This document shows, in pieces, positions 10,966 to 22,574 of a DNA stretch of 64,000 nt. The position numbers were made by a program, and so were the translations under genes. The stretch is from Megalobrama amblycephala (taxonomy: Eukaryota; Chordata; Actinopteri; Cypriniformes; Xenocyprididae), in contig NC_063062.1 in assembly GCF_018812025.1 (NCBI RefSeq), positions 6,945,058 through 7,009,057 on the forward strand, read 5' to 3'. Each line of letters begins with the position of its first letter. Position 1 is the stretch's first letter. The notes under the pieces were generated by a model. That model was not told the DNA's origin. It made no database searches and saw nothing but the letters and a program-made list of their open reading frames with translations.

Positions 10966-13159
10966 CACTCTATTGGGTTAAAAACAACCCAAGTTGGGTT
11001 GAAAATGGACAAATCCAGCAATTGGGTTGTTTTAACCTAGCAGTTGGGTTAAATGATTGCCCAACCTGCTGGGCAGTTATATTTACCCAACTATTGTTTA
11101 AAATTTATTATATGGCTGGCTTAAAGTTCACTTCTGAATGAAAATTTCCTGATCATTTACTCACCACCATGTCATCCAATGTCTTTCTTTCTTCAGTCTA
11201 AAAGAAATTAAGGTTTTTGAGGAAAACATTCCAGGATTTTTCACCATATAGTGGACTTCAGTGGGGTTCACCGGGTTGAAAGTCCAAATTGCAATTTCAG
11301 TGCAGCTTCAAAAGGCTCTACACCATCCCAGATGAGGAATAAAGGTCTTGTCTAGCGAAACGATCGGTCATTTAAAAAAAAAATCAAAATGTAAGGCAAA
11401 AGAATCTGTGAAAATGTGAATAATTTTAACAAAATAAGAGAGATCATACAAAATGCATGTTATTTTTTATTTAGTACTGTCCTGAGTAAGATATTTTTCA
11501 TAAAAGATGTTTACATATAATCCACAAGACAAAAAAGTAGCTGAATTTATTAAAATATCTCCTTTCAAAAGTTTGGGAACCCTTGATTCTTAATTATGTG
11601 TGTCATTACCTGGATGATCTATGACTGTTTTTTTTTTTGTTTTGTGATGGTTGTTCATGAGTCCCTTGTTTGTTCTGAGCAGTTAAACTGAACTCAGTTC
11701 TTCAGAAAAATCCTCTATGTCCTGCAGATTCTTCAGTTTTCGAGGATTTTTTGCATATTTGAACCCTTTCCAGCAGTGACTGAATGATTTTAAGATCCAT
11801 CTTTTCACACTGAGGACAATTGAGGGACTCAAATACAACTTTTAAAAAAGGTTCAAACATTCACTGATGCTCCAGAAGAAAACACGATGCATTAAGAGTT
11901 GGGGGTGAAAACTTTTGAACAGGATGAAGAAGTCCAAATTTTTCTTATTTTGTTGATTTTTTTTTTTCTTTTTCATTTAGTAGTTCCCTTCAGAAGCAAC
12001 AGAAGATACTTGCATGTTTTCCGGAAGACAAATTAAGTACAATTTACCTTGATCTTTAAATTCAAAAAGTTTTCACCCCCCGGCTCTTAATGCATTGTGT
12101 TTCCTTCTGGAGCATCAGTGAATGTTTGAACCTTTTTTAATAGTTGTGTTTGAGTCCCCCAATTGTCCTCAGTGTGAAAAGATGGATCTTAAAATCATTC
12201 AGTCACTGCTGGAAAGGGTTCAAATATGCATAAAATCCTCGAAAACTGAAGAATCTGCAGGACCTGGAGGAATTTTCTGAAGAACTGAGTTCAGTTTAAC
12301 TGCTCAGAACAAACAAGGGACTCATGAACAACCATCACAAAAAAAACAAAAAAAAACAGTCATAGATCATCCAGGTAACCACACACAGTATTGAGAATCA
12401 AGGGTTCACAAACTTTTGAATGGAAATATTTTAATAAATTCAGCTACTTTTTTGTCTTGTGGATTATATGTAAACATCTTTTATGAAAAATATCTTACTC
12501 AGGACAGTACTAAATAAAAAATAACATGCATTTTGTATGATCTCTCTTATTTTGTTATAATTATTCACATTTTCACATATTCTGCAAGGAGTTCCCAAAC
12601 TTTCGCATACCACTGTATATTCTTTTTGACCACAAATGCGCATCTTGCACTGCTCTGCGATCCGCACGCATGACGTAATCACGTTACAAAGGTCATGCGT
12701 GACGTAGACGGAAGTACCGATCCAGTGTCTACGAAGCAAATGTGCAAAGATTAAGCCAAACACACTTTACAAAAAAATAAAACAAAAAAAACGATATCGG
12801 ATGATTTTGAAGTTGGAGGAGAAAATTAGATGAATAATCAGACACATAATTACTAGAGGCAACAATAATAATCAAAAGGTGAACATTTGTTAATAAGCAA
12901 TTTAATAAATGTTCATTTATTAAACATATCAATAAATGCTAATTTCCAACATATTTTTGGGTTAATTTTAAGTGAGCAATACAGTACGTTTTAAACAATA
13001 GTTGAGTTAAATAAAACTACCCAGCATGTTGGGCAAACATTTAACCCAACCGCTAGGTAAAAATAACCCATTCGCTGAGTTAAAACAACCCATTTGCTGG
13101 GTTTGTCCATTTTCAACCCAACTTGGGTCGTTTTTAACCCAGCATTTTTTTTTAGACTG
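10966..13159. mobile_element. Long palindromic element with GGGTTGAAAATGGAC arms, carrying nested insertions
   Basis: The left arm begins CACTCTATTGGGTTAAAAAC and includes AACCCAAGTTGGGTTGAAAA. The right arm mirrors it (TTTTCAACCCAACTTGGGTC), ending in AACCCAGCATTTTTTTTTTAGACTGT. The arms continue inward (TTTACCCAACTATTGTTTAA at the left; TTAAACAATAGTTGAGTTAA at the right). The middle holds at least two foreign pieces: a fragment related to 25602-26400 (11123-11380) and the inverted repeat 11404-12617. Shorter relatives lie at 36447-36920 and 59810-60070. Confidence 0.7.
11404..12617. repeat. Large inverted repeat, about 590-bp arms
   Basis: The arm from about 11404 to 11980 is complementary to about 12000-12577. 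Matching landmarks are TAAGATATTTTTCATAAAAG against CTTTTATGAAAAATATCTTA, and GGTTCAAACATTCACTGATG against CATCAGTGAATGTTTGAACC. The right end continues to CAAACTTTCGCATACCACTG, which looks like a transposon terminus; the matching left terminus is missing, so the copy is truncated at its left. Noncoding. Confidence 0.75.
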
Positions 13160-14230
13160 TATGGTTAAAGAAGTCAAAGTGTTTCAGAACAAGTTATTAG
13201 GTACATTTTTCTGAAAGATTACAGAGACAAACATTTATTTATTCATTTATTTTTGGTTAAAAGGTCTACTAAATGACTAAATGTACTCTACATTTAGTCA
13301 TTTTTAGACTCTTTTATTGAAGAAAATCACAAATGAGATTATCATAAGCAATTTAACAAGAGCCAATACTTGCAGTACCAAAATACAGAGCAAGAAAGAA
13401 AGGTCAGAGTAGAAAAAGGATGCTGAGAAGGAAAATTTGCTTTTGAGCAGTAGCCAATGCTCTTGAACATCCCCTTTAATAAACTACTAAATAAACAGGC
13501 AGCAGCTCAGCAGACCACACTGAGAAACCAGACAACACTCTCTCTGTCATCACAGTAATGACTATATGTTTCTCAGCCGGGAAAAGGCAAAGCAAAAGGA
13601 GTATTTTTCCGAGGACTGCATTTTTCAAGCGAGGACCTGAGGGATCAGGTGAAATGATGTGTCATCATCAAAATGACATGTCAGTGAACAAAATGTCACA
13701 GGGGCCTGGAATGCCACCTGTCTGGTCCTCGAGCAGCTTCCAGCAGATGTCCTCCAGACAGGAAGAGAACAGGAATGGAGCTTCTATGCCCATCTGCATG
13801 ATGAGGTGTTAATGAGGCCGGCCTGATATGTAGCCCCGTCTCCCAGGGAACTCATTAAGGGCCCTGTCAAATACAGTGAGTGGCTCCATTTTGCTGGGAG
13901 GAGAATTACACAGGGTCCACTGCTCTCAACACAGTAAGTAATTCGGCAAATGGCACAGGACTATTGCAGTCCTAAAATTTGTACAAAGGAAAAATAGCAT
14001 GGACTGTTATAGAAGCATTGTGTTCAGCGAAAATTGTTCTTTCTCCACCTTATTTGCTCGTCTAAACAATGTCTTAAGAAATGTGTAATATATCAAAATG
14101 CTGAAATCCTTAAGATCATCATCACAACTGAGATATCTTTAATATCTAATTAAAAAAAAAAAAGTGTGTCCCATACAGCAGAATGGGGACCAAATGGAGA
14201 GTTTTGCTTAAAGGATTTTTTCACCTTTTT
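13160..14230. other. Intergenic, possible conserved noncoding segment 13550-13900
   Basis: No gene. The part 13550-13900 is less AT-rich than its surroundings, has no terminal repeats, and contains blocks such as CTGCATGATGAGGTGTTAAT and GGGAACTCATTAAGGGCCCT of the kind often conserved near vertebrate regulatory elements. An 84-codon open frame crosses it without a recognisable protein. Regulatory function is only a suspicion. Confidence 0.3.
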
Positions 14231-14234
14231 TTAA

Positions 14235-15160
14235 AGGTGCCATCGAACGTTTTTTTTACAAGATGTAATATAAGTCTAAGGTGTCCCCTGAATGTGTCTG
14301 TGAAGTTGCAGCTCAAAATATCCCATACATTTTTTTAATTAATTTTTTTAACTGCCTATTTTGAGGCATAATTAGAAATGCTGCGGCCCCTTTAATTGCT
14401 CGCGCTCTCCGCCCCCTCCCGAGCTCTCGACTCTATCACTGCATAAACAAAGTTCACACAGCTAATATAACCCTCAAAATGGATCTTTACAAAGTGTTTG
14501 TCATGCAACATGTCCAATCGCGTAAGTATGGTATTTATTTGGATGTTTACATTTGATTCTGAATGAGTTTGATAGTGCTCCGTGGCTAACGGCTAATGCT
14601 ACACAATGAAGTTGTGTTTATGAATTATACAGACTGCAAGTGTTTAAAAATGAAAATAGCGACGGCTCTTGTCTCCGTGAATACACTAAGAAACGATGGT
14701 AACTTTAACCACATTTAACAGTACATTAGCAACATGCTAACGAAACATTTAGAAAGACAGTTTACAAATATCACTAAAAATATCATGATATCATGGATCA
14801 TGTCAGTTATTATCACTCCATCTGCCATTTTTCGCTGTTGTTCTTGCTTGCTTACCTAGTCTGATGATTCAGCTGTGCACAGATCCAGACGTTAATACTG
14901 GCTGCCCTTGTGTAATGCCTCGATCATGGGCTGGCATATGCAAATATTGGGAGCGTACATATTAATGATCCCGACTGTTACATAACCGTCGGTGTTATGT
15001 TGAGATTCGCCTGTTCTTCGGAGGTCTTTTAAACAAATGAGATTTACATAAGAAGGAGGAAGCAATGGAGTTTGAAACTCAACGTATGCCTTTTCCATGT
15101 ACTGAACTCTTGTTATTCAACTATGCCGAGATAAATTCAATTTTTCATTCGATGGCACCT
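14235..15160 (+). mobile_element. TTAA-flanked element, AGGTGCCATCGAACG family, copy 2
   Basis: TTAA at 14231-14234 and 15161-15164, with AGGTGCCATCGAACG at the left and GATGGCACCT at the right. About 926 bp and collinear with copy 1, except for an added block near 14520-14610 (GGATGTTTACATTTGATTCT) that copies 4 and 5 also carry. Copy 1 therefore has a deletion there. Confidence 0.8.
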
Positions 15161-15224
15161 TTAACCAACAATAGACATTTTGAAATATTTCTGAAGAACA
15201 CAGAGACAGTTTATAGCCACTTGG

Positions 15225-15435
15225 GTAACACTTTATTTCGATAGTACATTTGTTCAGACATTCTACTAACTATAAGTAACTTTGCAATTACATGTCAACT
15301 ACCAGTCTTTAGAATATTAGTAGAATGTCTGGTTAAATCTTTCCCCTCCACTGATGGAATTTTCCACTGTTTTCCTAAGGCCACCGGCTGGCGATGGCCC
15401 CGGGTGCAAAGGCCCCTTCATCGCTGCTTGCAGCT
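15225..15435. repeat. Two adjoining repeat fragments
   Basis: 15225-15330 (GGTAACACTTTATTTCGATA onward, with ACATTCTACTAACTATAAGT) resembles a dispersed cyprinid repeat. 15385-15435 ends CATCGCTGCTTGCAGCTTTA, the mirror of the AGCTGCGAGCAGC start seen at 46497, and so may be the right end of that family. Both are fragments. Confidence 0.4.
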
Positions 15436-17237
15436 TTAATATAACTCTATATTTCTTCTAACATAAGTCAGTGATTGTCTTACAAATTTGTGTCTATTTT
15501 TAAACCTCCAAAGGAATCTTAGGAGTAGCATCTGAGACAATGTTGACACTAAAATGAAACAGAAATGGGACAAAAAAATATATAATCTCCTGTCCTGAGC
15601 TATGAAAGAGCAACCTCTCCACGAATGCTCATACATCTTTCTTTACAGGGCAGGAAAGCTTTTAATTTGGAATAAAAGGGTGAAGATGGGGTGTGTCCAA
15701 ACCTCCCAACAAGTCTGGGATGAGTCAGTGAAGACCTGAAGGAAAGGTTAGAACCAATGCACTATACCACATTACGGGGATATCACATGAGGGAAATCCT
15801 TGAATTTCGAAATCAAAGAATCTGAGGCCAACTTACAACCACTTTAAAGTTGTGGGAACTGTCATGTTAAAACCATTATGACCAGAGGCAAGAATAAACT
15901 GACAGTGAAACAGCTCTGTGGCTTTTCTTTCCCATCACTGAGATTACAGCCATTAGAACCGGATAAACACATTTGGTTCTACCACCAATGCTCTCACACT
16001 CATGGTGCTTGGAGGAATAAAATGGTACACCCTGCCTTGTGGCTCAATGGATGTTTGATGGCTTTCTGTTTCGTTTTATTCTCCTCAGGCTTTTAGGTCC
16101 ACACAGACATACTTTGACCCCATTCAGATGCTTTAATTTTAAAGAATTTTACTGCCTTAGATAATAAAGCATCAAACAAAGTGGCCTTTCTAAACACTTT
16201 TTCAAAAAAACCTTGCTTTCTGCAATGACTTTTAACCAATTTGCATCAAGGTCAATGCTGTGTAAGGCTTGAATCCACTTACCTGCTTTTCAGTAAATCA
16301 GCGAATATAAAGTCACCTAATTAATATTCATGAGCCAAGCTTATAATGTCTGCCGATCCCTCATCAAATGTATTTTTGTGAAACATTTTGCATGAAATCT
16401 CACTTTAAAATAGATGCCACTTGATATTTTATAATCTAATGCAACGGCATTTCAGACTTTTGGGGGTGGATGAATGCAAACACAACCCTGCAAAACAAAA
16501 AATCAAATTGAACATTATTTTGAAATAAATATACAATTTCCCCCTGGTTTTCCCGTAAATATGAGCAGTCAAATCCAATATTTGTAACTGATGTAGGTCA
16601 TCCACTGTGGATGGTATAGCTGCATAGGGGGCCCCATCTGCGCAAGCATCCTCATAACATCAAGATAACATAAGTGATCAAATGTGATACTACAATACAT
16701 GGCTTGCCACATGAGAGTGAATGCAGCGTGTAATGACACCAGCATCTATAGCCTGATAAGGGCTTGCGTTCTGCTCAGCCTCTGTAAAAGATCCAAACCT
16801 CAACAGGCAAAAACAAACACAGCTGGCAGTTTATTATTTCACGGATAAGAATCCTGCCTCCCCTGAATCATGCTTGGTTTGGTTTCTTTCTATTATATTT
16901 GACAAACAAGATTTAAAAAATAAGGATAAAATAGTTCATAATGATATTTCAACAGACCACAGTGCATTTAAAGAGCCAATATAGGTTCACATTATCTTAA
17001 TTATTGCTGTCAGTCTATTTAAATATTTAATGCTGATTAATATTAGATTTTTTCAGTTAACCTCTAGCATGTTAGCATAATAAAAGTATGAATAATTTAT
17101 TTTAGATTATTATGATGATGATAATGTAATAAGCAAAATGTTTTATATTAAATCAGTGGTGTGAAATGTATTATATAATACATAATTAAATATGTTATAT
17201 TATATGACATTATAAAATGAAAGTGATTGACATAAAA
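15436..17237. other. Intergenic, no gene recognised
   Basis: Mostly unique-looking sequence. A block at 16315-16480 (CCTAATTAATATTCATGAGC onward) has homeobox-like ATTA words and no repeat signature, so it could be a conserved noncoding element. 16970-17235 becomes very AT-rich next to the foldback element. Confidence 0.35.
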
Positions 17238-17572
17238 ACTATTATACGGAAGAGGATTAGGGCCAAGCAATAATAAAAAAAATAAAACCATCTCGAGATT
17301 AAACTCGTTAAATTACGAGAAAAAAGTCGAGATAAAATGTTGAGAATAAAGGCATTAAATTACGAGAATAAAGTCGTTAAATTACGAGAACAAATTCGTT
17401 AAATTATGAGAAAAATGTCGTTAAATTTCGAGAAAAAAGTCGAGATAAAATGTTGAGAATAAAGTCATTAAATTAACAAATTTATTCTCATAATTTAACA
17501 AATTTGTTCTCGTAATTTAATGAGTTTGTTCTCGTAATTTAACGACTTTTTTCTCGTAATGTAATGACTTTA

Positions 17573-19240
17573 TTCTCAACATTTTATCTCGACTTTTTTC
17601 TCGAAATTTAACAACATTTTTCTCATAATTTAACGAATTTGTTCTCGTAATTTACTGACTTTATTCTCATAATTTAATGACTTTATTCTCAACATTTTAT
17701 CTCGACTTTTTTCTCGAAATTTAACAACATTTTTCTCATAATTTAACGAATTTGTTCTCGTAATTTAACGACTTTTTTCTCGTAATTTAATGACTTTATT
17801 CTCAACATTTTATCTCGACTTTTTTCTCGAAATTTAACAACATTTTTCTCATAATTTAACGAATTTGTTCTCGTAATTTAACGACTTTTTTCTCGTAATG
17901 TAATGACTTTATTCTCAACATTTTATCTCGACTTTTTTCTCGAAATTTAACAACATTTTTCTCATAATTTAACGAATTTGTTCTCGTAATTTAACGACTT
18001 TTTTCTCGTAATTTAATGACTTTATTCTCAACATTTTATCTCGACTTTTTTCTCGAAATTTAACAACATTTTTCTCATAATTTAACGAATTTGTTCTCGT
18101 AATTTAACAACTTTTTTCTCGTAATTTAATGACTTTATTCTCAATTTTTCTCATTTTATCTCGACTTTTTTCTCGAAATTTAACAACATTTTTCTCATAA
18201 TTTAACGAATTTGTTCTCGTAATTTAACGACTTTTTTCTCGTAATTTAATGACTTTATTCTCAACATTTTATCTCGACTTTTTTCTCGAAATTTAACAAC
18301 ATTTTTCTCATAATTTAACGAATTTGTTCTCGTAATTTACTGACTTTTATTCTCATAATTTAATGACTTTATTCTCAACATTTTATCTCGACTTTTTTCT
18401 CGAAATTTAACAACATTTTTCTCATAATTTAACGAATTTGTTCTCGTAATTTAACGACTTTTTTCTCGTAATTTAATGACTTTATTCTCAACATTTTATC
18501 TCGACTTTTTTCTCGAAATTTAACAACATTTTTCTCATAATTTAACGAATTTGTTCTCATAATTTAACTTTTTTCTCGATTTTTCTCATAATTTTTTTTC
18601 TCGTAATTTAACGACTTTTTTCTCGTAATTTAATGACTTTATTCTCAACATTTTATCTCGACTTTTTTCTCGAAATTTAATTTGTTCTCAACATTTTTCT
18701 CATAATTTAATTTTTCTCGAATTTGTAATTTAACAACTTTTTTCTCGTAATTTAATGACTTTATTCTCAACAACTTTTTTCTCGTAATTTAACGACTTTT
18801 TTCTCGTAATTTAATGACTTTATTCTCAACATTTTATCTCGACTTTTTTCTCGAAATTTAACAACATTTTTCTCATAATTTAACGAATTTGTTCTCGTAA
18901 TTTAACGACTTTTTTCTCGTAATTTAATGACTTTATTCTCAACATTTTATCTCGACTTTTTTCTCGAAATTTAACAACATTTTTCTCATAATTTAACGAA
19001 TTTGTTCTCGTAATTTAACAACTTTTTTCTCGTAATGTAATGACTTTATTCTCAACATTTTATCTCGACTTTTTTCTCGAAATTTAACAACATTTTTCTC
19101 ATAATTTAACGAATTTGTTCTCGTAATTTAACGACTTTTTTCTCGTAATTTAATGACTTTATTCTCAACATTTTATCTCGACTTTTTTCTCGAAATTTAA
19201 CAACATTTTTCTCATAATTTAACGAATTTGTTCTCATAAT
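17573..19240 (-). repeat. Higher-order tandem array, 113-bp period
   Basis: TTCTCAACATTTTATCTCGA recurs with successive starts at 17573, 17686 and 17799, exactly 113 bp apart, and continues to about 19160. Some units are interrupted or rearranged (18130-18150, 18560-18600, 18670-18790). Each 113-bp unit contains five variants of a TTCTCGTAATTTAACGACTT-like monomer of 22-23 bp. This is the right arm of the foldback element. Confidence 0.8.
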
Positions 19241-19485
19241 TTAAAAACTTTTTTCTCGGAATTTAACGAGTTTATTCTCAACATTTTATCTCGACTTTTT
19301 TCTTGAAATTTAACACGTTTTTTCTCGTAATTTAATGAGTTTATTCTCAACATTTTATCTTGACCTTTTTCTCGAAATTTAACGAGTTTTTTCTCGTAAT
19401 TTAACGAGTTTATTCTCAACATTTTATTTCGACTTTTTTCTCGAAATTTAACGAGTTTTTTCTCGAAATTTAACAACTTTCTCAA
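19240..19485 (-). repeat. Distal right-arm array, 69-bp period, open in one frame
   Basis: Near the right terminus the period changes to 69 bp (TTCTCAACATTTTAT at 19275, 19344 and 19413), that is three monomers. Because 69 is divisible by three, the minus strand is open for 83 codons (19234-19485), giving a peptide repeat with MLRINSLNYEKK and VKFREKSRDK. The same peptide repeat occurs in copy 2 (33873-34073). I regard it as a by-product of repeat length, not a gene. Confidence 0.7.
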
Positions 19486-19539
19486 GATGGTTTTATTTTT
19501 TTATTATTGCTTGGCCCTAATCCTCTTCCATACTATTAT

Positions 19540-20795
19540 ATAAAATTATGATATAAAAAATATAAAATGATGACAGATTTATTCCTTTATGAGACTAAAA
19601 ACCTACAGTATGTGACCATGGGTTGACAAATGGTTTCAGAGAACACTTATTTGAAAACATTGGAACATTTTCTACAGACATTTTCCCCAGATTTTTTGTC
19701 CTCTCCACTCGTTTTACACACACTGTGCCAAATGCAACTCACTGCTCTCCAAGAGACTCCACAGCTGTCACAAGGAAAAGAAATATTAGCCATCAGATTA
19801 ACTTATTTTTAGCAGTTTCAGGTGGTATTCTTAACCTTTTATTTCCAGGTGTCCTTGCTGGCTAGGTGATTTCAGAGTCCCAGAGAGTATTTGACAGGAC
19901 TGTCAGATTTGCCGAGTCAATCGAGGGTTTTATCAGCACGCTCCAGATAGGACTCCTCACGCCTCGAGCTGAAGTTCAAAGACTTCAACCAACAGGAAGT
20001 GCTCCATAATGCCACTCCATGGATAATGCCGCAGCAATAAACCACAAACGCTGAGAAATCATGTGCATCTTAACTCACACAATCACCCAGGGGTGTTAAT
20101 CCAGTTAAAGTCCAGAGGACAGTGTGAGGAGAAAACATACACAGTTCCACATTCATAATGGATATTATGAAAATGCTTTCAATATTGTTGGACAGCAAAA
20201 AAGCATGAAAAATAAGGAGAAATAGAGGTCACTTCTTATTGTTCATTTTGTAAAAAAATCTATTGATTTTTATCACAGGACTGGAAGATGTCTCATTTTA
20301 ATGTTTGAGGATCATGATATGGCAATTTGAAATGCTTTAATTAGATCTACTAAAGTTCAAGAATTAAGTTTTTTTTTTTTTTTCCCCTGAGGAAAAACAC
20401 AAATCCCTTTAATCATTTTTGATCCAATTCAGCCTTAGTTATCTGCCCTTCATTTGGGCTCTGGTTAATAACAGGGCTGTCAGCATAAGCAGTGGCCTCC
20501 TGTCAGACACACAACACCGCTGTAATCTCTAATATACAGGTTAGCGCTGATTCAATCTTCTCTTTATCCTCATTCCTCACAAATACACATTGGGAATTAA
20601 GAACCAGTTTGTACTCAAAACTGCTAACTACTAGAACCAAAGTATTTTAGTGACATTTGGTTTTGTTAAAGTCACTGTAAAATCAATATTGACAATTCTT
20701 GTTTTTTATGGATTATTGCAGTATTTATTATAAAAGATTTATCAGTGCACATCATTACTAATTTATTTTTAATTCACATGCTCTCATAATCTTAA
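19540..20795. other. Intergenic, no gene recognised
   Basis: No gene or terminal repeats. 19860-20130 and 20430-20600 are more GC-balanced, unique-looking blocks. An 80-codon open frame at 19623-19865 has no family resemblance. Confidence 0.4.
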
Positions 20796-20970
20796 TAGTG
20801 AAGTTCCTAAACGTAATTTAGGGAGGAGCGAGCCCATCTAATCTTCCAATCAACAGCCAGAGTATATAAGCAGCTGCTTACCTCTCTTCAGTCTCAGCTG
20901 TTTCAGCATCCCTCCACCTCCCCAAACTCCACCTTCATCTCAGGTACCTGCCCTATGTAATCATAACCTA

Positions 20971-22574
20971 CAGTTGTGGCCAGAATTATTAGCCCCCTTC
21001 ATAAATATGATCAAAGATGACTGTAAAAATAAATCTGTATTGTTTATCCTTTTGATCTTTAATTCATAAAATTAGCAAAAATCTAACCTTTCATTGAAGG
21101 AAAAGAATTGAAAGTGGGGGGCAAATAACATTAAGAAATAAATGTTTTTCTCCAAAACATGTTGCCCACAATTATTAGCACCCCTAGAATTTTTTATGAG
21201 TAAAATATCTCTGAAGTATATTCCCATTCATATTTAAAAAATTTTAGCTCACCGGGGTGATCATGAACATGAAATTGTCCAGCCATGACTTCCTGTTCCA
21301 CAGGAGTATAAACATGAGGAAACACAAAGGCCAAATTCCCTTAATCATTCATCACAATGAGAAAAAACAAAGAATATAGTTCTGATGTGTAGCAAATGAT
21401 TGTTGAGCTTCACAAAATAAAAAGTGGCTGTAAGAAAATAGCTAAAGCATTGAAAATCCCCATTTCCACTATCAGGGCAATAATTGAGAAGTTCCAATCA
21501 ACTAAAGATGTTACAAATCTGACTGAAAGAGGACGTATGTCTAAATCATCCTAATGCGCAGTGAGGAGGAATGTTTAAGTGGCCAAAGACTCTCCAAGGA
21601 TCACAGCTGGAGAATTGCAGAGATTAGTTGAGTCTTGAATCTCAGAAAGCCTAACAAAAATTATCAAAAGCACCCACCTCCCCACAAGATGTTCGGGAAG
21701 GTTTCAAGAAAAATCCTCTGCTTTCATCCAGAAACAATCTCCAGCATATTCAGTTGTCAGACTGACTGGAACTTCAAACGGGACGAGCTTCTAAGGTCAG
21801 ATGAAACTAAAACAAGAGCTTCTTGGCAGCAAACCCACCAGATGGGTTTGGTGCACACATGGATAAAAAGTGCCCTATGCCCACGGTTAAATATATTGCT
21901 GGATCTTTAATGTTGTGGGTCTATTTTTCTGCTGGAGTTCCTGGACAACTTGTTCAGATATATCGTATCATGGATTCTATCAAATACCAACAGATAAAAA
22001 ATCAAAATCTGACCGCTTCTGCTAGAAATCTTATAATGGGCTGTGGTTGGATCATCCGTCGGGACAATGATCCAAAACAAACATCAAAACCAGCACAAAA
22101 ATGTGTCACTGAGCACAAAATGAAGCTTCTGACATGGCCATACCAGTCCCCTGACCTGAACCCTAAAGAAAATGAGTGGAGTGAACTGAAGAGAAGAAGC
22201 ACCAACATGGAGCTGGGAATCTGAAGGATCTGGAGAGATTCTGCATGAAGGAATGATCTCTGATCTCTTCCCGGGTGTTCTCCAAACTCATCAGGCGTTA
22301 TAGAAGAAGACTCAGAGCTGTTCTCTTGGCAAAAGGAGGTTGCAAAAAGTATTGAATAAAAGGGTGCTAATAATTGTGGGCAACATGTTTTGGAGAAAAA
22401 CATTTATTTCATAATGTTATTTCCCCCCCACTTTCAATTCTTTTCCTTCAATGAAAGGTTAGATTGTTGCTAATTTTATAAATTAAAGATCAAAAGGATA
22501 AACAATGCAGATTTATTTTTAGAGTCATCTTTGATCATAGTTATGAAGGGGGCTAATAATTCTGGCCACAACTG
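20971..22574 (+). mobile_element. Complete but inactive Tc1-like transposon
   Basis: The element begins CAGTTGTGGCCAGAATTATT and ends with the exact complement, flanked by TA at 20969-20970 and 22575-22576, the signature of Tc1/mariner insertion. The inverted terminal repeats are long, about 213 bp (20971-21185 and 22362-22574), with small differences. Total length is about 1.6 kb, standard for Tc1 elements. The single transposase gene between them is disrupted, so the copy cannot supply its own enzyme, though its intact ends could in principle be recognised by one. Confidence 0.9.
21357..22355 (+). pseudogene. Tc1-like transposase pseudogene
   Basis: Likely original start ATG at 21357 (MRKNKEYSSDV, then a stop). 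The body is carried in at least two frames: 21635-21910 and 21823-22224. Catalytic-domain signatures are visible: the SDETK first aspartate block (about 21798), the RRDNDPKQTS second aspartate block (about 22057) and the WPYQSPDLNPKENEWSELKR block holding the third acidic residue (about 22135-22190). The C-terminus VLLAKGGCKKY ends at a stop at 22353-22355. Multiple stops in the DNA-binding half and a frame change near 21825 make it nonfunctional. Bounded by the inverted repeats of the surrounding element. Confidence 0.88.

Larger units (their letters stand above)
17246..19531. mobile_element. Foldback-like element with tandem-repeat arms, copy 1
   Basis: The termini are inverted: ACGGAAGAGGATTAGGGCC with AAGCAATAATAAAAA at the left and its complement at the right (about 19490-19531). 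They are flanked by an identical 8-bp direct repeat, ACTATTAT, at 17238-17245 and 19532-19539. The interior is almost entirely a tandem array. The left arm (to about 17475) reads TAAATTACGAGAAAAAAGTC-like units and the right arm carries their complement, so the whole can fold back. The arms are very unequal, about 0.23 against 2.05 kb. The main array has a 113-bp period made of five diverged units of about 22 bp. No transposase is present. The 8-bp duplication suggests a hAT-type mechanism, though a 9-bp reading (Mutator/foldback type) is also possible. Confidence 0.75.

Noticed and set aside
17573..19240. CRISPR-like array
   Set aside because: Regular spacing exists, but the whole unit repeats without unique spacers and the context is vertebrate.
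19234..19485. 83-codon Lys-rich open frame (MLRINSLNYEKK repeats)
   Set aside because: Produced by a tandem array with a period divisible by three inside a foldback element. No evidence of coding constraint.
22002..22403. 133-codon minus-strand open frame
   Set aside because: Antisense shadow of the Tc1-like transposase pseudogene.
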